Below, piece by piece: positions 27,625-36,498 of a stretch of DNA of 64,000 bases. This DNA is from Cylindrospermopsis curvispora GIHE-G1. GTDB lineage: Bacteria > Cyanobacteriota > Cyanobacteriia > Cyanobacteriales > Nostocaceae. The notes beneath the pieces were generated by a model, which searched no databases, had not been told where the DNA came from, and saw only the letters and a program-made list of their open reading frames with translations. A program made the translations under genes and the position numbers. Position 1 is the first letter of the stretch. Each line of letters starts with the position of its first letter. Location: positions 878,311-942,310 of the forward strand of contig NZ_CP060822.1 in the NCBI RefSeq assembly GCF_014489415.1. The letters are read 5' to 3'.

Positions 27625-28113
27625 ATGTCTGAAACCAACTTCTCCGCCAACCTAGAAATTCAAACAGTGCAAATTGAAAAGGTCGAGTCAGCAAAAGTAA
27701 ATAAGTTCCAAAGCCAGCTTAACAATTTAGATTTTAAGAGCAATACTGTGAACTTGAGTAGTGTCATGGATATTGTTAAGACAGTTCTTGCAGATGTGAT
27801 TGAATTACAAATTGAAACTTCTGTTATTGATGAGTCATCATATAACAACAACGCTTCCCGTGCCAAACCAGAGAACAAAATGGTAACTCGTATTAACCTG
27901 GTTGATGGTGACATTAGAAATGAAATAGGTACTAGCTTCATTGGTAGTGGTCCCTATGTAGAGCTGAGGGAATTTCATTTGAGCCAAGTTCAGGAAGGTC
28001 GGGAAATAATCCAAAAAAACATAGAAAGCGTGCAAAAACTGGGTGAGATTTTGATGTCAATGGTTAAACAAAGTCAAAATAGCCAAAGTTCCCAATTAGC
28101 AAAACTTCCCTAG
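27625..28113 (+). CDS. Unknown protein, DGDI trio member 1
   Basis: A 162-aa protein with no recognised domain, no signal peptide and no membrane helix. The middle (about 49-75) reads VMDIVKTVLADVIELQIETS, which parallels VDTVGVIVRDITSLEVNT in the next gene. At about 100 it has INLVDGDIRNEIG, followed by a long C-terminal helix (about 115-155, ending KLGEILMSMV). The VDGDI segment and following helix resemble the C-terminal part of the next gene. Start chosen at ATG 27625; no strong ribosome site. First of three close co-directional genes. Confidence 0.6.
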   Translation: MSETNFSANLEIQTVQIEKVESAKVNKFQSQLNNLDFKSNTVNLSSVMDIVKTVLADVIELQIETSVIDESSYNNNASRAKPENKMVTRINLVDGDIRNEIGTSFIGSGPYVELREFHLSQVQEGREIIQKNIESVQKLGEILMSMVKQSQNSQSSQLAKLP

Positions 28114-28132
28114 CATTTATACACGGTACTTA

Positions 28133-28930
28133 ATGCGGAGAGCAACCCCCATGTTAGCAAAAGACACAAGTTCCCTAGAATCTAAGCCAAATCAAGGTAC
28201 AGCAGGGAGAGCTAAAGACCTACTGGGCAAATTTGTTGATACCGTAGGCGTAATAGTTAGGGACATTACAAGCTTAGAGGTAAATACAATAGTTGTAAGT
28301 AATATTAGCGGTTCCAAATTCAACCCCTGGCAATCATACTATAATATTTATGCCATAAGTCAACCGAATTATTTTGCCAGTAAGAACATTGCGTCCGAGT
28401 TAGAAGAACGTTATATTAATATATTCTTGCAATTGGAAAGGGAATATATTTATACGCTTTTAACCAAGGAATTAGAATCTCCATCACCCAAAGCTCAGGT
28501 GGTGCAGGAATATCGTAGTCGTCTGCAATATATAGATGAAAATCGCTTAAATTCCGATGGCACAAAAGTGTCCCAAATAGTTTTACCCTCACCTTTTGAC
28601 CAGGAAAGTCAGGTGGAAAATTATCAGAAAATCGCCGAACTAGTAACTGATGATAAATTTGTTTTGACCTTGCGGAAGGTTTCAGAAATGAAAGCAGCAC
28701 TGGATGGCGGTGATGTCACAAGTGAAAATGTGGATACCATCTATGCTCAAACCATCATACAATTAGACGGAGATATTATTACTCGTTATCACCGCGATTT
28801 ATTTGGTTTGAAGGAATCTGACAAAGATCTAATTATGAAGGTTCATAATGATGGAGTGGTATCTGGAGAAAAACAATGGCGTGAGGTAATAGACTTCCTG
28901 ATTAATTTTATCAAAGGTATTGCTTCTTGA
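28133..28930 (+). CDS. Unknown protein, DGDI trio member 2
   Basis: A 265-aa protein of unknown family. Residues about 29-60 (DLLGKFVDTVGVIVRDITSL) match the middle of the preceding protein. A middle part is rich in aromatic and acidic residues (PWQSYYNIYAISQ; LQLEREYIYTLLTKELE). Near the C-terminus TIIQLDGDIITRYHRDLFGL is followed by VSGEKQWREVIDFLINFIKG, closely echoed in the next protein. No membrane helix. An internal ATG at 28151 has GGAG about ten bases upstream and may be the real start. Nineteen bases separate it from the previous gene. Confidence 0.62.
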   Translation: MRRATPMLAKDTSSLESKPNQGTAGRAKDLLGKFVDTVGVIVRDITSLEVNTIVVSNISGSKFNPWQSYYNIYAISQPNYFASKNIASELEERYINIFLQLEREYIYTLLTKELESPSPKAQVVQEYRSRLQYIDENRLNSDGTKVSQIVLPSPFDQESQVENYQKIAELVTDDKFVLTLRKVSEMKAALDGGDVTSENVDTIYAQTIIQLDGDIITRYHRDLFGLKESDKDLIMKVHNDGVVSGEKQWREVIDFLINFIKGIAS

Positions 28931-28983
28931 GCAACATGAATATTCGTGAACTTAGATATACTAGTAGTTTGGGTGGGTGATGC

Positions 28984-29988
28984 GTGAATATATTCCAAGA
29001 AAATTACCAAAAACCAGACCTGAATTATAGTTTGAATTATAGTTTCTTATTTCCCTGGCAATTTCCTCAAAATAATGGACAGGATAATTGTTGCTTAGAG
29101 GTAAAAGCTGAGGAAGGAGCATATAGTTTTTATTTAAATAGAACTATTTTAGAAAAAATTGCACAGTTAAAATTGCAGGGTATATCTTTAGATATACCCA
29201 AGGGACTGTTATTGAATTTATGGTACTATTCCATTTTTGATTCCCTTGTTGATAGGGATGAGAATTATGATAAGAGTGCGGATATTTATCAACATCCCCA
29301 GTTATCTGTTTTAATATATTTCTTCCTGGTAAAAACTTGGAAAACACTCACCAGTCAGAACCGCAATAAAACCATTAAATTTCAATCTGGGTTTACCTTT
29401 AATTCCTATTATCAATCAACTGAAAATCAGCATTTTGATAATTTAAATATTATGATGCAAAGCACCATACTATTTGACGGTGATATCATCCAAAAAATAT
29501 CCCAGGACTTAATAAACAATGGGGATGCTTCTGGTATTGTCAATTCCCATTATTGGCTAACAGAACAAGTCACCAAATGTCTAAGAAGTAATTTGAATTC
29601 AGTGTATTGGTTTGTATCTGCTATATTTCCCGCAGCTGTCATAACCTGGAAAATCTCCTCCGGAATGTCATTGTGGTTATCAATATTAATCTCAACCTTG
29701 GGTTGGATAATAATATTTTTAGTTTTGGGAACATTGAGTTTACTAATTATCAGTCAATTAAAAAAATTACTGGTAAGGATAAGAAATAAATCTGTGGATA
29801 AATTTATAGAACCTGTTATTAGCTGGTTGGTTTGGGTGGGGACCAACTTGGTAATTAGTATCAATGTTTTTTCCCGTGATTCGGTTTTATTGATCGCAAA
29901 TTCCCTATTTATGCTCCTACTCCCCAATTTACTTAAATACTTCCTTCCCAAAGTGGGTAAATATTTATTCAAATTCTTTATGAAATAA
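28984..29988 (+). CDS. Unknown membrane protein, DGDI trio member 3
   Basis: A 334-aa protein with a GTG start preceded by GGTGGGTGA. The soluble N-terminal ~200 residues contain STILFDGDIIQKISQDLI (about 160-177) then NNGDASGIVNSHYWLTEQV, parallel to the C-terminus of member 2. The last third has three to four hydrophobic helices (about 208-224, 229-253, 274-294 and 297-315), so the protein should sit in a membrane with its DGDI domain on one side. No known domain recognised. The gene ends one base before the convergent glcF-like stop. Confidence 0.62.
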   Translation: MNIFQENYQKPDLNYSLNYSFLFPWQFPQNNGQDNCCLEVKAEEGAYSFYLNRTILEKIAQLKLQGISLDIPKGLLLNLWYYSIFDSLVDRDENYDKSADIYQHPQLSVLIYFFLVKTWKTLTSQNRNKTIKFQSGFTFNSYYQSTENQHFDNLNIMMQSTILFDGDIIQKISQDLINNGDASGIVNSHYWLTEQVTKCLRSNLNSVYWFVSAIFPAAVITWKISSGMSLWLSILISTLGWIIIFLVLGTLSLLIISQLKKLLVRIRNKSVDKFIEPVISWLVWVGTNLVISINVFSRDSVLLIANSLFMLLLPNLLKYFLPKVGKYLFKFFMK

Positions 29989-29989
29989 T

Positions 29990-31348
29990 CTATGTTGAGA
30001 TTACTCTTTCCTGTTCTAATTTTTGATGACGAATAGAATAGTCCAATAATTCCATAGGGTGTATTACAGATACTTTCCTGTCCCGTAAATATTTACTGAT
30101 TTGTAAACTACATCCTGGGTTAGGAGAAGCAATAACATCAGCACCTGTATTTAATAAATTCTGTGCTTTTTGCTCACCCAGCTCCTGAGCAATTTCTGGT
30201 TGTAGGAGATTATAAACTCCTGCGCTTCCACAGCACAAAGCAGCATCTAAAGGTTCTTTTAAAGTTACCCCTGGAATTTGTTTTAAAAGTTGACGAGGTT
30301 GAAGACTAATTTTTTGACCGTGCAATAAATGACAAGCATCTTGATAAACTAAAGTTAAAGGTTTGTCGCTCAAGGGTGAAAGTTCAGCAGTTAACCCAAC
30401 AGAGGCTAAAAATTCCTGCGCATCTTTTACCTTTGCTGCAAATATTTGAGCTTTTGCTGCGTATTCTAGGTCATCAGCTAAAATATGACCATATTCCTTT
30501 AAGGTATGACCACAACCAGCAGCATTAATAATGATAAAATCCACATTACTATCTGCAAAACTATCAATCATTTGTCTTGCTAACGCTTTTGCTTGTTCTG
30601 TTTGTCCTTGGTGTTCAGGGAGTGCAGCACAACAACCCTGGGATTTGGGAATTACCACTTCACAACCATTAGCAGTTAAAACCCGCACTGTTGCTTCATT
30701 AACAGGGGAGAAAAACAGACGTTGTACACATCCTAAAATCATTCCTACTCGATACCGTTTTGCACCCTGAGCGGGAATGATATCTGGTAAATTATTACCA
30801 AAAGACTGGATGGTAATTTTCGGTAAAATTGATTCCATCGCAGCTAACCTAGGAGAGATTTTCTCGATTAGTCTGGTAGCGCGTAACAATTGGGAAATTC
30901 CTAACTTTTGATAGAGAAATAGGGGAAAAAGCAATATTCTTAAAATATCTGGATTGGGGAAAAGGGAGAAGATTAATTGTCGGATTAATTTATCAGCAAA
31001 ACTGCGCTGATAATTTCTTTCTACCTGGTGACGAGTCGCGGAAATCAACTTATCATACTGCACCCCAGAAGGACAGGTAGAAACACAGGCAAGACAACCT
31101 AAGCAAGAGTCAAAGTGTTGAACTGTAGCAGTATTTAGGGCAATTTCCCCTTCGTTAATAGCATCCATTAAATAAATACGACCTCTGGGTGAGTCCATTT
31201 CTTTACCTATTACCCGATAACTAGGACACGTGGAAAGACAAAATCCACAATGCACACAACTGTCAATTAATTGTGGGTCAGGGGGATGGTTGGAATCAAA
31301 TCCCTGTAAATTTTTCATATTATTGCTGGAACCACTAGCAATTTGCAT
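29990..31348 (-). CDS. glcF: Glycolate oxidase iron-sulfur subunit-like protein
   Basis: A 452-aa protein with two N-terminal 4Fe-4S motifs, CVHCGFCLSTCPSYR (about 31-45) and CLGCLACVSTCPSG (about 83-96), then two CCG domains with cysteine-rich signatures (GCCAALPEHQGQ near 240; DACHLLHGQ and LCCGSAGVYNL near 340-385). This is the GlcF arrangement; with the FAD subunit encoded next to it, it would oxidise glycolate from photorespiration, or another 2-hydroxy acid, passing electrons to the membrane quinone pool. Gap to the upstream FAD subunit is 118 bases. Confidence 0.87.
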   Translation of the reverse strand: MQIASGSSNNMKNLQGFDSNHPPDPQLIDSCVHCGFCLSTCPSYRVIGKEMDSPRGRIYLMDAINEGEIALNTATVQHFDSCLGCLACVSTCPSGVQYDKLISATRHQVERNYQRSFADKLIRQLIFSLFPNPDILRILLFPLFLYQKLGISQLLRATRLIEKISPRLAAMESILPKITIQSFGNNLPDIIPAQGAKRYRVGMILGCVQRLFFSPVNEATVRVLTANGCEVVIPKSQGCCAALPEHQGQTEQAKALARQMIDSFADSNVDFIIINAAGCGHTLKEYGHILADDLEYAAKAQIFAAKVKDAQEFLASVGLTAELSPLSDKPLTLVYQDACHLLHGQKISLQPRQLLKQIPGVTLKEPLDAALCCGSAGVYNLLQPEIAQELGEQKAQNLLNTGADVIASPNPGCSLQISKYLRDRKVSVIHPMELLDYSIRHQKLEQERVIST

Positions 31349-31466
31349 GATTTTGTTCCTCTTTTAATTTTTGATTCTTGGATATTTCTGACTAATAATG
31401 ATTAGCAATGACTAATACAGCTAACTCCTTGCTCTCCATCATGTAATTATTACCAACAATTCCATA

Positions 31467-32762
31467 TTAAATTCCAGCCACAAAGCGACCGGGATTTAAT
31501 ATGGAATTGGGATCAAATTTTTGTTTAATCCGTCGCATAATTTCTATACTATTGGCATTATAACCCCAAACATCTATATTTTTTTTGATTATCACAGGTG
31601 CGGATAAAATACTTAAAAACCCTAAATTCTCTTGACACAAACTGCGCAAGGTGAGAACCGGATTTTCGTCTTCCAACCGAACTAAACCTAACCCGCTGTT
31701 GAGATGAATTAATCCATACTGGATTTGACTAATGATGCTCACAGCAGCAGTTGGCAATACTCCTATTTTGGCAGTAATTTCCCAATTGTGCCCACAGTTA
31801 TAAATTAATTCTAGTAATTGTTGCCATAGACTAGCTTCTTGCTTGGTCTCATCAACTGAGTAAACTGTTGATGTTAAACCTAGTTCTTCCCCCATACTTG
31901 AACATCTTTGTAACTGCTGCTGGACGCTGCTCTCAATACTTTGAAACCTAACCATTAAACCAATACCGTCTCCTAAACCTAATTGGGAAACTAATCCATG
32001 GGATATTAAATCAGCTTGGGTTGGTGTTAATTGAGAACTTTGAAGAATTTTGGCAACCCGGGAAATAGGTTCCGGTTGACCAGTTAGTATTACTGTTCCC
32101 GAAGTTTCTGGTAAGGGATAAACCCTAAGAGTAACTTGACTGATAATCCCTAGAGTACCATAAGCACCAGTAAACAATTTCATCAGGTCATAACCAGCAA
32201 CGTTTTTCACCACTCTTCCCCCAGCTTTGGCAATTTTTCCATCAGCACGGACAAAAGTTATGCCTAAAATTTGGTCACGCACTCCCCCATAACGTTGACG
32301 TAGAGAACCAGTGTCCCCAGTCGCTACTATACCCCCAATAGTCGCATGTTCAGGAAAAGCAGGATCTAATCCCAAGGTTTGCCCATGTTTGCCTAAAATT
32401 TCCTGTATTTCCCCGAATTTCATCCCCGCTTCTACTGTAATGGTCAAATCACCAACCGCATGTTCTATGAGTTTATTTATATGTTCTGTGCGGACAATGA
32501 TATCAGTACTGGTTAAACCACCCCAGTTAATTTTCGTCATTCCCCCACAGGTCAGAACTCGCCATCTATTACTATTTGCTGTGGCTATAATCATACTTAG
32601 TTCTTCTTGGGTTTGGGGATAAACCATACAACTGGGGTGGGTTTGATCTATTGCCAATCGCACCCGGTCTTGTACGGTCTGGCCTAGTTCTTCCCAAGGA
32701 ATTACCTTATTTTCTAAGTTGATTATCCGCGCTAGGGTTAGAAACTGAGAAGTCGTACTCAT
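31467..32762 (-). CDS. FAD-binding 2-hydroxyacid dehydrogenase subunit (GlcE/GlcD-like)
   Basis: A 431-aa protein with the PCMH-type FAD domain: GGMTKINWGG, PAFPEHATIGGIVATGDTGS (about 132-151), RYGGVRDQILGITFVRADG and GGRVVKNVAGYDLMKLFTGAYGTLGI (about 180-205). The C-terminal FAD-oxidase part ends FDPNSILNPGRFV. The short form and neighbourhood with a GlcF-like subunit match GlcE. It follows argJ (start taken at 34024) after 20 bases, so the three may be cotranscribed. Confidence 0.84.
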   Translation of the reverse strand: MSTTSQFLTLARIINLENKVIPWEELGQTVQDRVRLAIDQTHPSCMVYPQTQEELSMIIATANSNRWRVLTCGGMTKINWGGLTSTDIIVRTEHINKLIEHAVGDLTITVEAGMKFGEIQEILGKHGQTLGLDPAFPEHATIGGIVATGDTGSLRQRYGGVRDQILGITFVRADGKIAKAGGRVVKNVAGYDLMKLFTGAYGTLGIISQVTLRVYPLPETSGTVILTGQPEPISRVAKILQSSQLTPTQADLISHGLVSQLGLGDGIGLMVRFQSIESSVQQQLQRCSSMGEELGLTSTVYSVDETKQEASLWQQLLELIYNCGHNWEITAKIGVLPTAAVSIISQIQYGLIHLNSGLGLVRLEDENPVLTLRSLCQENLGFLSILSAPVIIKKNIDVWGYNANSIEIMRRIKQKFDPNSILNPGRFVAGI

Positions 32763-32782
32763 AGTTGTGTCTAAAGTTATAT

Positions 32783-34024
32783 CTAAGTTGTATATTCGGC
32801 ATTAATTTTTACATAGTCATAACTCAAATCACAACCCCAAGCTTTACCAAAACCATTTCCATGACCAACACTCACAGTAATTAACACCGTATCTTCTTTG
32901 AGATAAATTCCTGAAGCTGCTTGTTTTAAATAGGCATTGACAGCACCTTTATCAAAGGGTAGGGGTTGACCATTTTCCATCAGCAGGAAGTCACCGATCT
33001 TAATTTTCAGGTCATCTTGTTCGAATGGCACTCCCGCACGTCCAGCAGCACCAGCAATACGTCCCCAATTGGGATCACGTCCAAAAATTGCCGCCTTGAC
33101 TAGGGATGACCCAGCAATGGTTTTAGCTATTTGTCGTGCTGTAGTTTCATCCGCTGCACCTGTAACCTGTACCTCTATTAAACAAGTTGCACCTTCACCA
33201 TCTCGAGCGATCGCTTTTGCCAAATGTTGACAAACAGCTGTTAACATCCCTTCTAGTTTTTCGGATTCTGGTCCTATTTCGGTGATAGCGGGTGTGCGAG
33301 ATTCTCCATTGGCTAAGGCAATTAAACTATCATTAGTGCTGGTATCACCATCTACGGTAATGGAATTGAAACTTCTATCTGCAGCGCGTGTTAACATTTG
33401 CTGCCATAGAGTGGGGGAAACCGCTGCATCACAGGTGATAAATGCCAGCATGGTAGCCATTTGCGGGTGAATCATCCCCGAACCTTTGGCAATACCACCA
33501 ATACGTACTGGTCGATCATGTATGGTGGTTTCTAACGCAATGGACTTGGTGACTAAATCCGTAGTCACAATAGCCTTAGCTGCTGCATCTGAACCCGTTT
33601 CCGAGAGTTGGGCAACCAGTTTGGGTATACCATTTGCCAAAGCATCCATTTTAATTCTCTGACCAATTACTCCCGTAGAAGCAAGCAAAATTGACTCCGG
33701 GTTTATATTTAGTTCTTTCCCTAATAGGTTTGCACTTTCTATTGTATCTTTGATACCTTGATCACCAGTTGCAGCATTAGCTTGACCTGCATTACACAGT
33801 ATAGCTCTGGTTGTATGCTTGGTCTGTAGTCTTTGACGACAATAATCTACACAGGCGGCCCTTACATGACTTGTGGTGAATACACCAGCAGCAATTGCAT
33901 CTACGTCTGATAGAATTAAAGCTAAATCAGGTAGTCCCGAAGGTTTTAACCCAGCTGCGATTCCTGCAGCTCTATATCCCCGTGCTGCGGTGATACCACC
34001 CGTGATTTCATCCCAGTCTGCCAT
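32783..34024 (-). CDS. argJ: Bifunctional glutamate N-acetyltransferase / ornithine acetyltransferase
   Basis: A 413-aa ArgJ. It transfers acetyl from N-acetylornithine to glutamate in the cyclic arginine pathway. The autocleavage/nucleophile site is visible in KGSGMIHPQMATMLAFITCDA at about 183-203 (the Thr before MLAF). The oxyanion and C-terminal NPNWGRIAGAAGRAG-type segment (DPNWGR) is present. The frame is open eight codons further upstream, but the ATG at 34024 gives the normal family N-terminus MADWDEITGG. Confidence 0.94.
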   Translation of the reverse strand: MADWDEITGGITAARGYRAAGIAAGLKPSGLPDLALILSDVDAIAAGVFTTSHVRAACVDYCRQRLQTKHTTRAILCNAGQANAATGDQGIKDTIESANLLGKELNINPESILLASTGVIGQRIKMDALANGIPKLVAQLSETGSDAAAKAIVTTDLVTKSIALETTIHDRPVRIGGIAKGSGMIHPQMATMLAFITCDAAVSPTLWQQMLTRAADRSFNSITVDGDTSTNDSLIALANGESRTPAITEIGPESEKLEGMLTAVCQHLAKAIARDGEGATCLIEVQVTGAADETTARQIAKTIAGSSLVKAAIFGRDPNWGRIAGAAGRAGVPFEQDDLKIKIGDFLLMENGQPLPFDKGAVNAYLKQAASGIYLKEDTVLITVSVGHGNGFGKAWGCDLSYDYVKINAEYTT

Positions 34025-34116
34025 AATAAAGGCCCCAAAATTCCACAAGTTCTTAGTACAACTATTATATAGGGGGAAGGAAACTTAAAGACAAAATTCC
34101 CAAAAATTACAACTCA

Positions 34117-34146
34117 TGAAAAAAGAGAGCCATGAAATAGCTCTCC
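34117..34146 (-). terminator. Rho-independent terminator downstream of gatB
   Basis: On the minus strand GAGAGC pairs with GCTCTC (loop TATTTCAT-like), followed by TTTTTTC. It lies about 107 bases after the gatB stop and 70 bases before argJ, so it probably ends the gatB transcript. Two more hairpins (CACACTA/TAGTGTG at 34172-34194, GGGGT/ACCCC at 34196-34208) lie between. Confidence 0.75.
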
Positions 34147-34253
34147 AAATCATCAGGGTGCATCTACTTATCACACTATAACATTATTAGTGTGAGGGGT
34201 CAAACCCCTTTTTAGTTTTTTTTCAAATTTTTCCATTTTTTTCCCCCGGTTGG

Positions 34254-35732
34254 TTATGAGTTGTTGAGTTTCCTTTCCACTAGTTCATTGGTTAGTTTGG
34301 GTTCCGCTCGTTTATTAGTCTTTTTCAATACTTGTCCCACAAAGAAACCCTTGAGGTTAATATTGCCACCCCGGTATTTCTCTACCTGTTGTGGATTAGC
34401 AGCAATTATTTCATCCACTATGGGACCTAACACAGTTGGATCAGTGATTAATTCCTGACCAGCAAACACTTCCTCCACGGAAATACCTGTAAGTAAATCC
34501 GCCAATTTTTCTTTCGCTTGAGCATTACTAATTTTACCTTTCTCAATACGACTAATCACCTCCGCCATGGTCTGCGGTGTCAGTTTAATTTCTGATATGG
34601 TAAGTTTTTGTTTGTTTAAGTAGGCAGCTATATCTTGAGTAATCCAATTAGCAGCTGATTTGGGGTTAGCACCAGCATTTATAGCACTTTCAAAGTATTC
34701 TGTGACTGGTAGATCTTCCGTTAATACTCTGGTGTCGTATGCTGAAAGTCCCAACTCACGTTCATAACGGTGACGTTTTTGAGCGGGCAATTCTGGTAAT
34801 TCAGATCTCCAGGTTTCTAGTTGGCTATGGGAAACTTCAATGGGTGCCAAATCCGGTTCGGGGAAATAACGATAATCACTAGAACCTTCTTTCACTCGCA
34901 TACTGCTAGTGCGTTGGGAACCTTCCTCCCACAAACGGGTTTCTTGAATTATTCTCTCTCCTGCTTCTATAGCAGCAATTTGACGTTGAATCTCATAATC
35001 TATTGCTCTTTGGATAGCACTAAAGGAGTTCATATTTTTGATTTCCACCTTAGTGCCAAATTTCTTTTCCCCCACTGGACGAACAGAAATATTCACATCA
35101 CAGCGGAGGGAACCTTCTTGCATATTCCCATCACTCACACCCAAATATCGCATAATTCTACGTAATTCCTGGGCGTATTCAGCTGCTTCTTGACCGGAAC
35201 GTAGATCGGGTTCCGAAACAATTTCTATTAAGGGTACACCAGCACGATTGTAGTCTACTAGGGAATAACTGGAACCAGCTAATCGATCACTGCCAGCATG
35301 CACCAACTTTCCTGCATCCTCTTCCATGTGTAGACGAGTAATACCAATCCGTTTACGAACGGGGTTATCATGATCATCTACCATTTCGATTTCTAGCCAA
35401 CCATGTTCAGCTATGGGTAGGTCATATTGGGAAATTTGATAGTTTTTTGGCAGATCAGGATAAAAATACTGTTTACGGTCAAATTTACTATACTTGGCAA
35501 TTTGACAGTTTAAAGCTAAACCTGCTTTAACTGCATATTCTAGAACTTTAGCATTGAGGACTGGTAAGACACCCGGTAAACCCATACAGACTGGGTCAAT
35601 ATTGGTGTTGGGTTCAGCACCAAAAGCAGTAGAGCTGCTGGAAAAAATTTTGGTATTGGTGCTAAGTTGACAATGGGTTTCTAGTCCTATGATGGCTTCG
35701 TATTCTGTTTTTACAGCTGTGGCTATGCTCAT
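34254..35732 (-). CDS. gatB: Aspartyl/glutamyl-tRNA amidotransferase subunit B
   Basis: A 492-aa GatB. The kinase-like catalytic domain (EAIIGLETHCQLSTNTKIFS, then PVCMGLPGVLPVLN) is followed by KFDRKQYFYPDLPKNYQISQ with tRNA/ATP residues, the helical domain (about 290-410) and the C-terminal YqeY-like tail (about 420-490). With GatA and GatC it converts mischarged Glu-tRNA-Gln (and Asp-tRNA-Asn). GatA/GatC are not in this window; the amidase at 39350 is a separate paralogue and should not be assumed to be GatA. Confidence 0.96.
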   Translation of the reverse strand: MSIATAVKTEYEAIIGLETHCQLSTNTKIFSSSSTAFGAEPNTNIDPVCMGLPGVLPVLNAKVLEYAVKAGLALNCQIAKYSKFDRKQYFYPDLPKNYQISQYDLPIAEHGWLEIEMVDDHDNPVRKRIGITRLHMEEDAGKLVHAGSDRLAGSSYSLVDYNRAGVPLIEIVSEPDLRSGQEAAEYAQELRRIMRYLGVSDGNMQEGSLRCDVNISVRPVGEKKFGTKVEIKNMNSFSAIQRAIDYEIQRQIAAIEAGERIIQETRLWEEGSQRTSSMRVKEGSSDYRYFPEPDLAPIEVSHSQLETWRSELPELPAQKRHRYERELGLSAYDTRVLTEDLPVTEYFESAINAGANPKSAANWITQDIAAYLNKQKLTISEIKLTPQTMAEVISRIEKGKISNAQAKEKLADLLTGISVEEVFAGQELITDPTVLGPIVDEIIAANPQQVEKYRGGNINLKGFFVGQVLKKTNKRAEPKLTNELVERKLNNS

Positions 35733-35796
35733 ATTTTCATAAGGTAGTTATAAAGTGATTCTAACAGATGGGATCCGTGGTTGGTTTTGGTTAAAG

Positions 35797-36498
35797 CTAT
35801 AATCCCCAGTCAATTTCTGGTTTATCCCAGATCTTTAAAGCTGAATTTATTGCTGAGAAGGGTTTGCTACCAAAAAAGCCATGATAGGCGGATAAAGGAG
35901 AAGGGTGGGCTGATTCAATCACTAAGTGTCGATTTGTGTCAATTAGTTTGACTTTTTTTCTCGCATATCCACCCCAAAGAACAAAGATGACGGGTTTTGT
36001 TTTTTCATTAACCTTTTTAATCACCTCATCGGTGAAAAGTTCCCAACCTTGATTTTTATGAGAATTGGCTTGTCCCTCTCTTACGGTTAACACCGCATTT
36101 AGCATTAAGATACCTTGCTTAGCCCAATTAGCTAGGTAACCATGATTGGCAATAGGACATCCTATATCTTGTTGAAGTTCCCGATAAATGTTTTTGAGAG
36201 AAGGTGGTGGTTGAATACCAGGTTTGACGGAAAAACATAAACCATGGGCTTGATTTCTTTGATGATAGGGATCTTGCCCTAATAATAAAACATTTACCTG
36301 TTGGTAAGGTGTTAATTCAAAAGCAGAAAAAACTTCTGACTCTGGTGGGTAAATGGTTTGAGAACTTCTTTCTTGAACGAGAAACTCTTCCAGTTGCTTC
36401 CAATAAGGTTTCCGGAACTCGTCCGAGAGAACACTATCCCATTCCCCAGGAACCTTTAAATTAGACATCAATAATTTATATGCTTCTATTTTAGTCAC
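35797..36498 (-). CDS. ung: Uracil-DNA glycosylase
   Basis: A 233-aa family 1 UDG that removes uracil from DNA. Active-site motif LLLGQDPYHQRNQAHGLCFSV (water-activating Asp in GQDPYH, about 76-81) and the minor-groove loop HPSPLSAYHGFFGSKPFS are intact. The GTG start overlaps the stop of the upstream dihydroorotase-like gene by eight bases; an alternative ATG at 36468 would give the more usual N-terminus and no overlap. Last gene of a phosphatase/dihydroorotase-like/ung unit. Confidence 0.95.
   Translation of the reverse strand: MTKIEAYKLLMSNLKVPGEWDSVLSDEFRKPYWKQLEEFLVQERSSQTIYPPESEVFSAFELTPYQQVNVLLLGQDPYHQRNQAHGLCFSVKPGIQPPPSLKNIYRELQQDIGCPIANHGYLANWAKQGILMLNAVLTVREGQANSHKNQGWELFTDEVIKKVNEKTKPVIFVLWGGYARKKVKLIDTNRHLVIESAHPSPLSAYHGFFGSKPFSAINSALKIWDKPEIDWGL

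Noticed and set aside
34172-34208. Hairpins between argJ and gatB considered as an arginine-responsive leader or riboswitch
   Set aside because: They are short simple stems without any recognisable conserved core; the adjacent stem with a T-run is explained as the gatB terminator.
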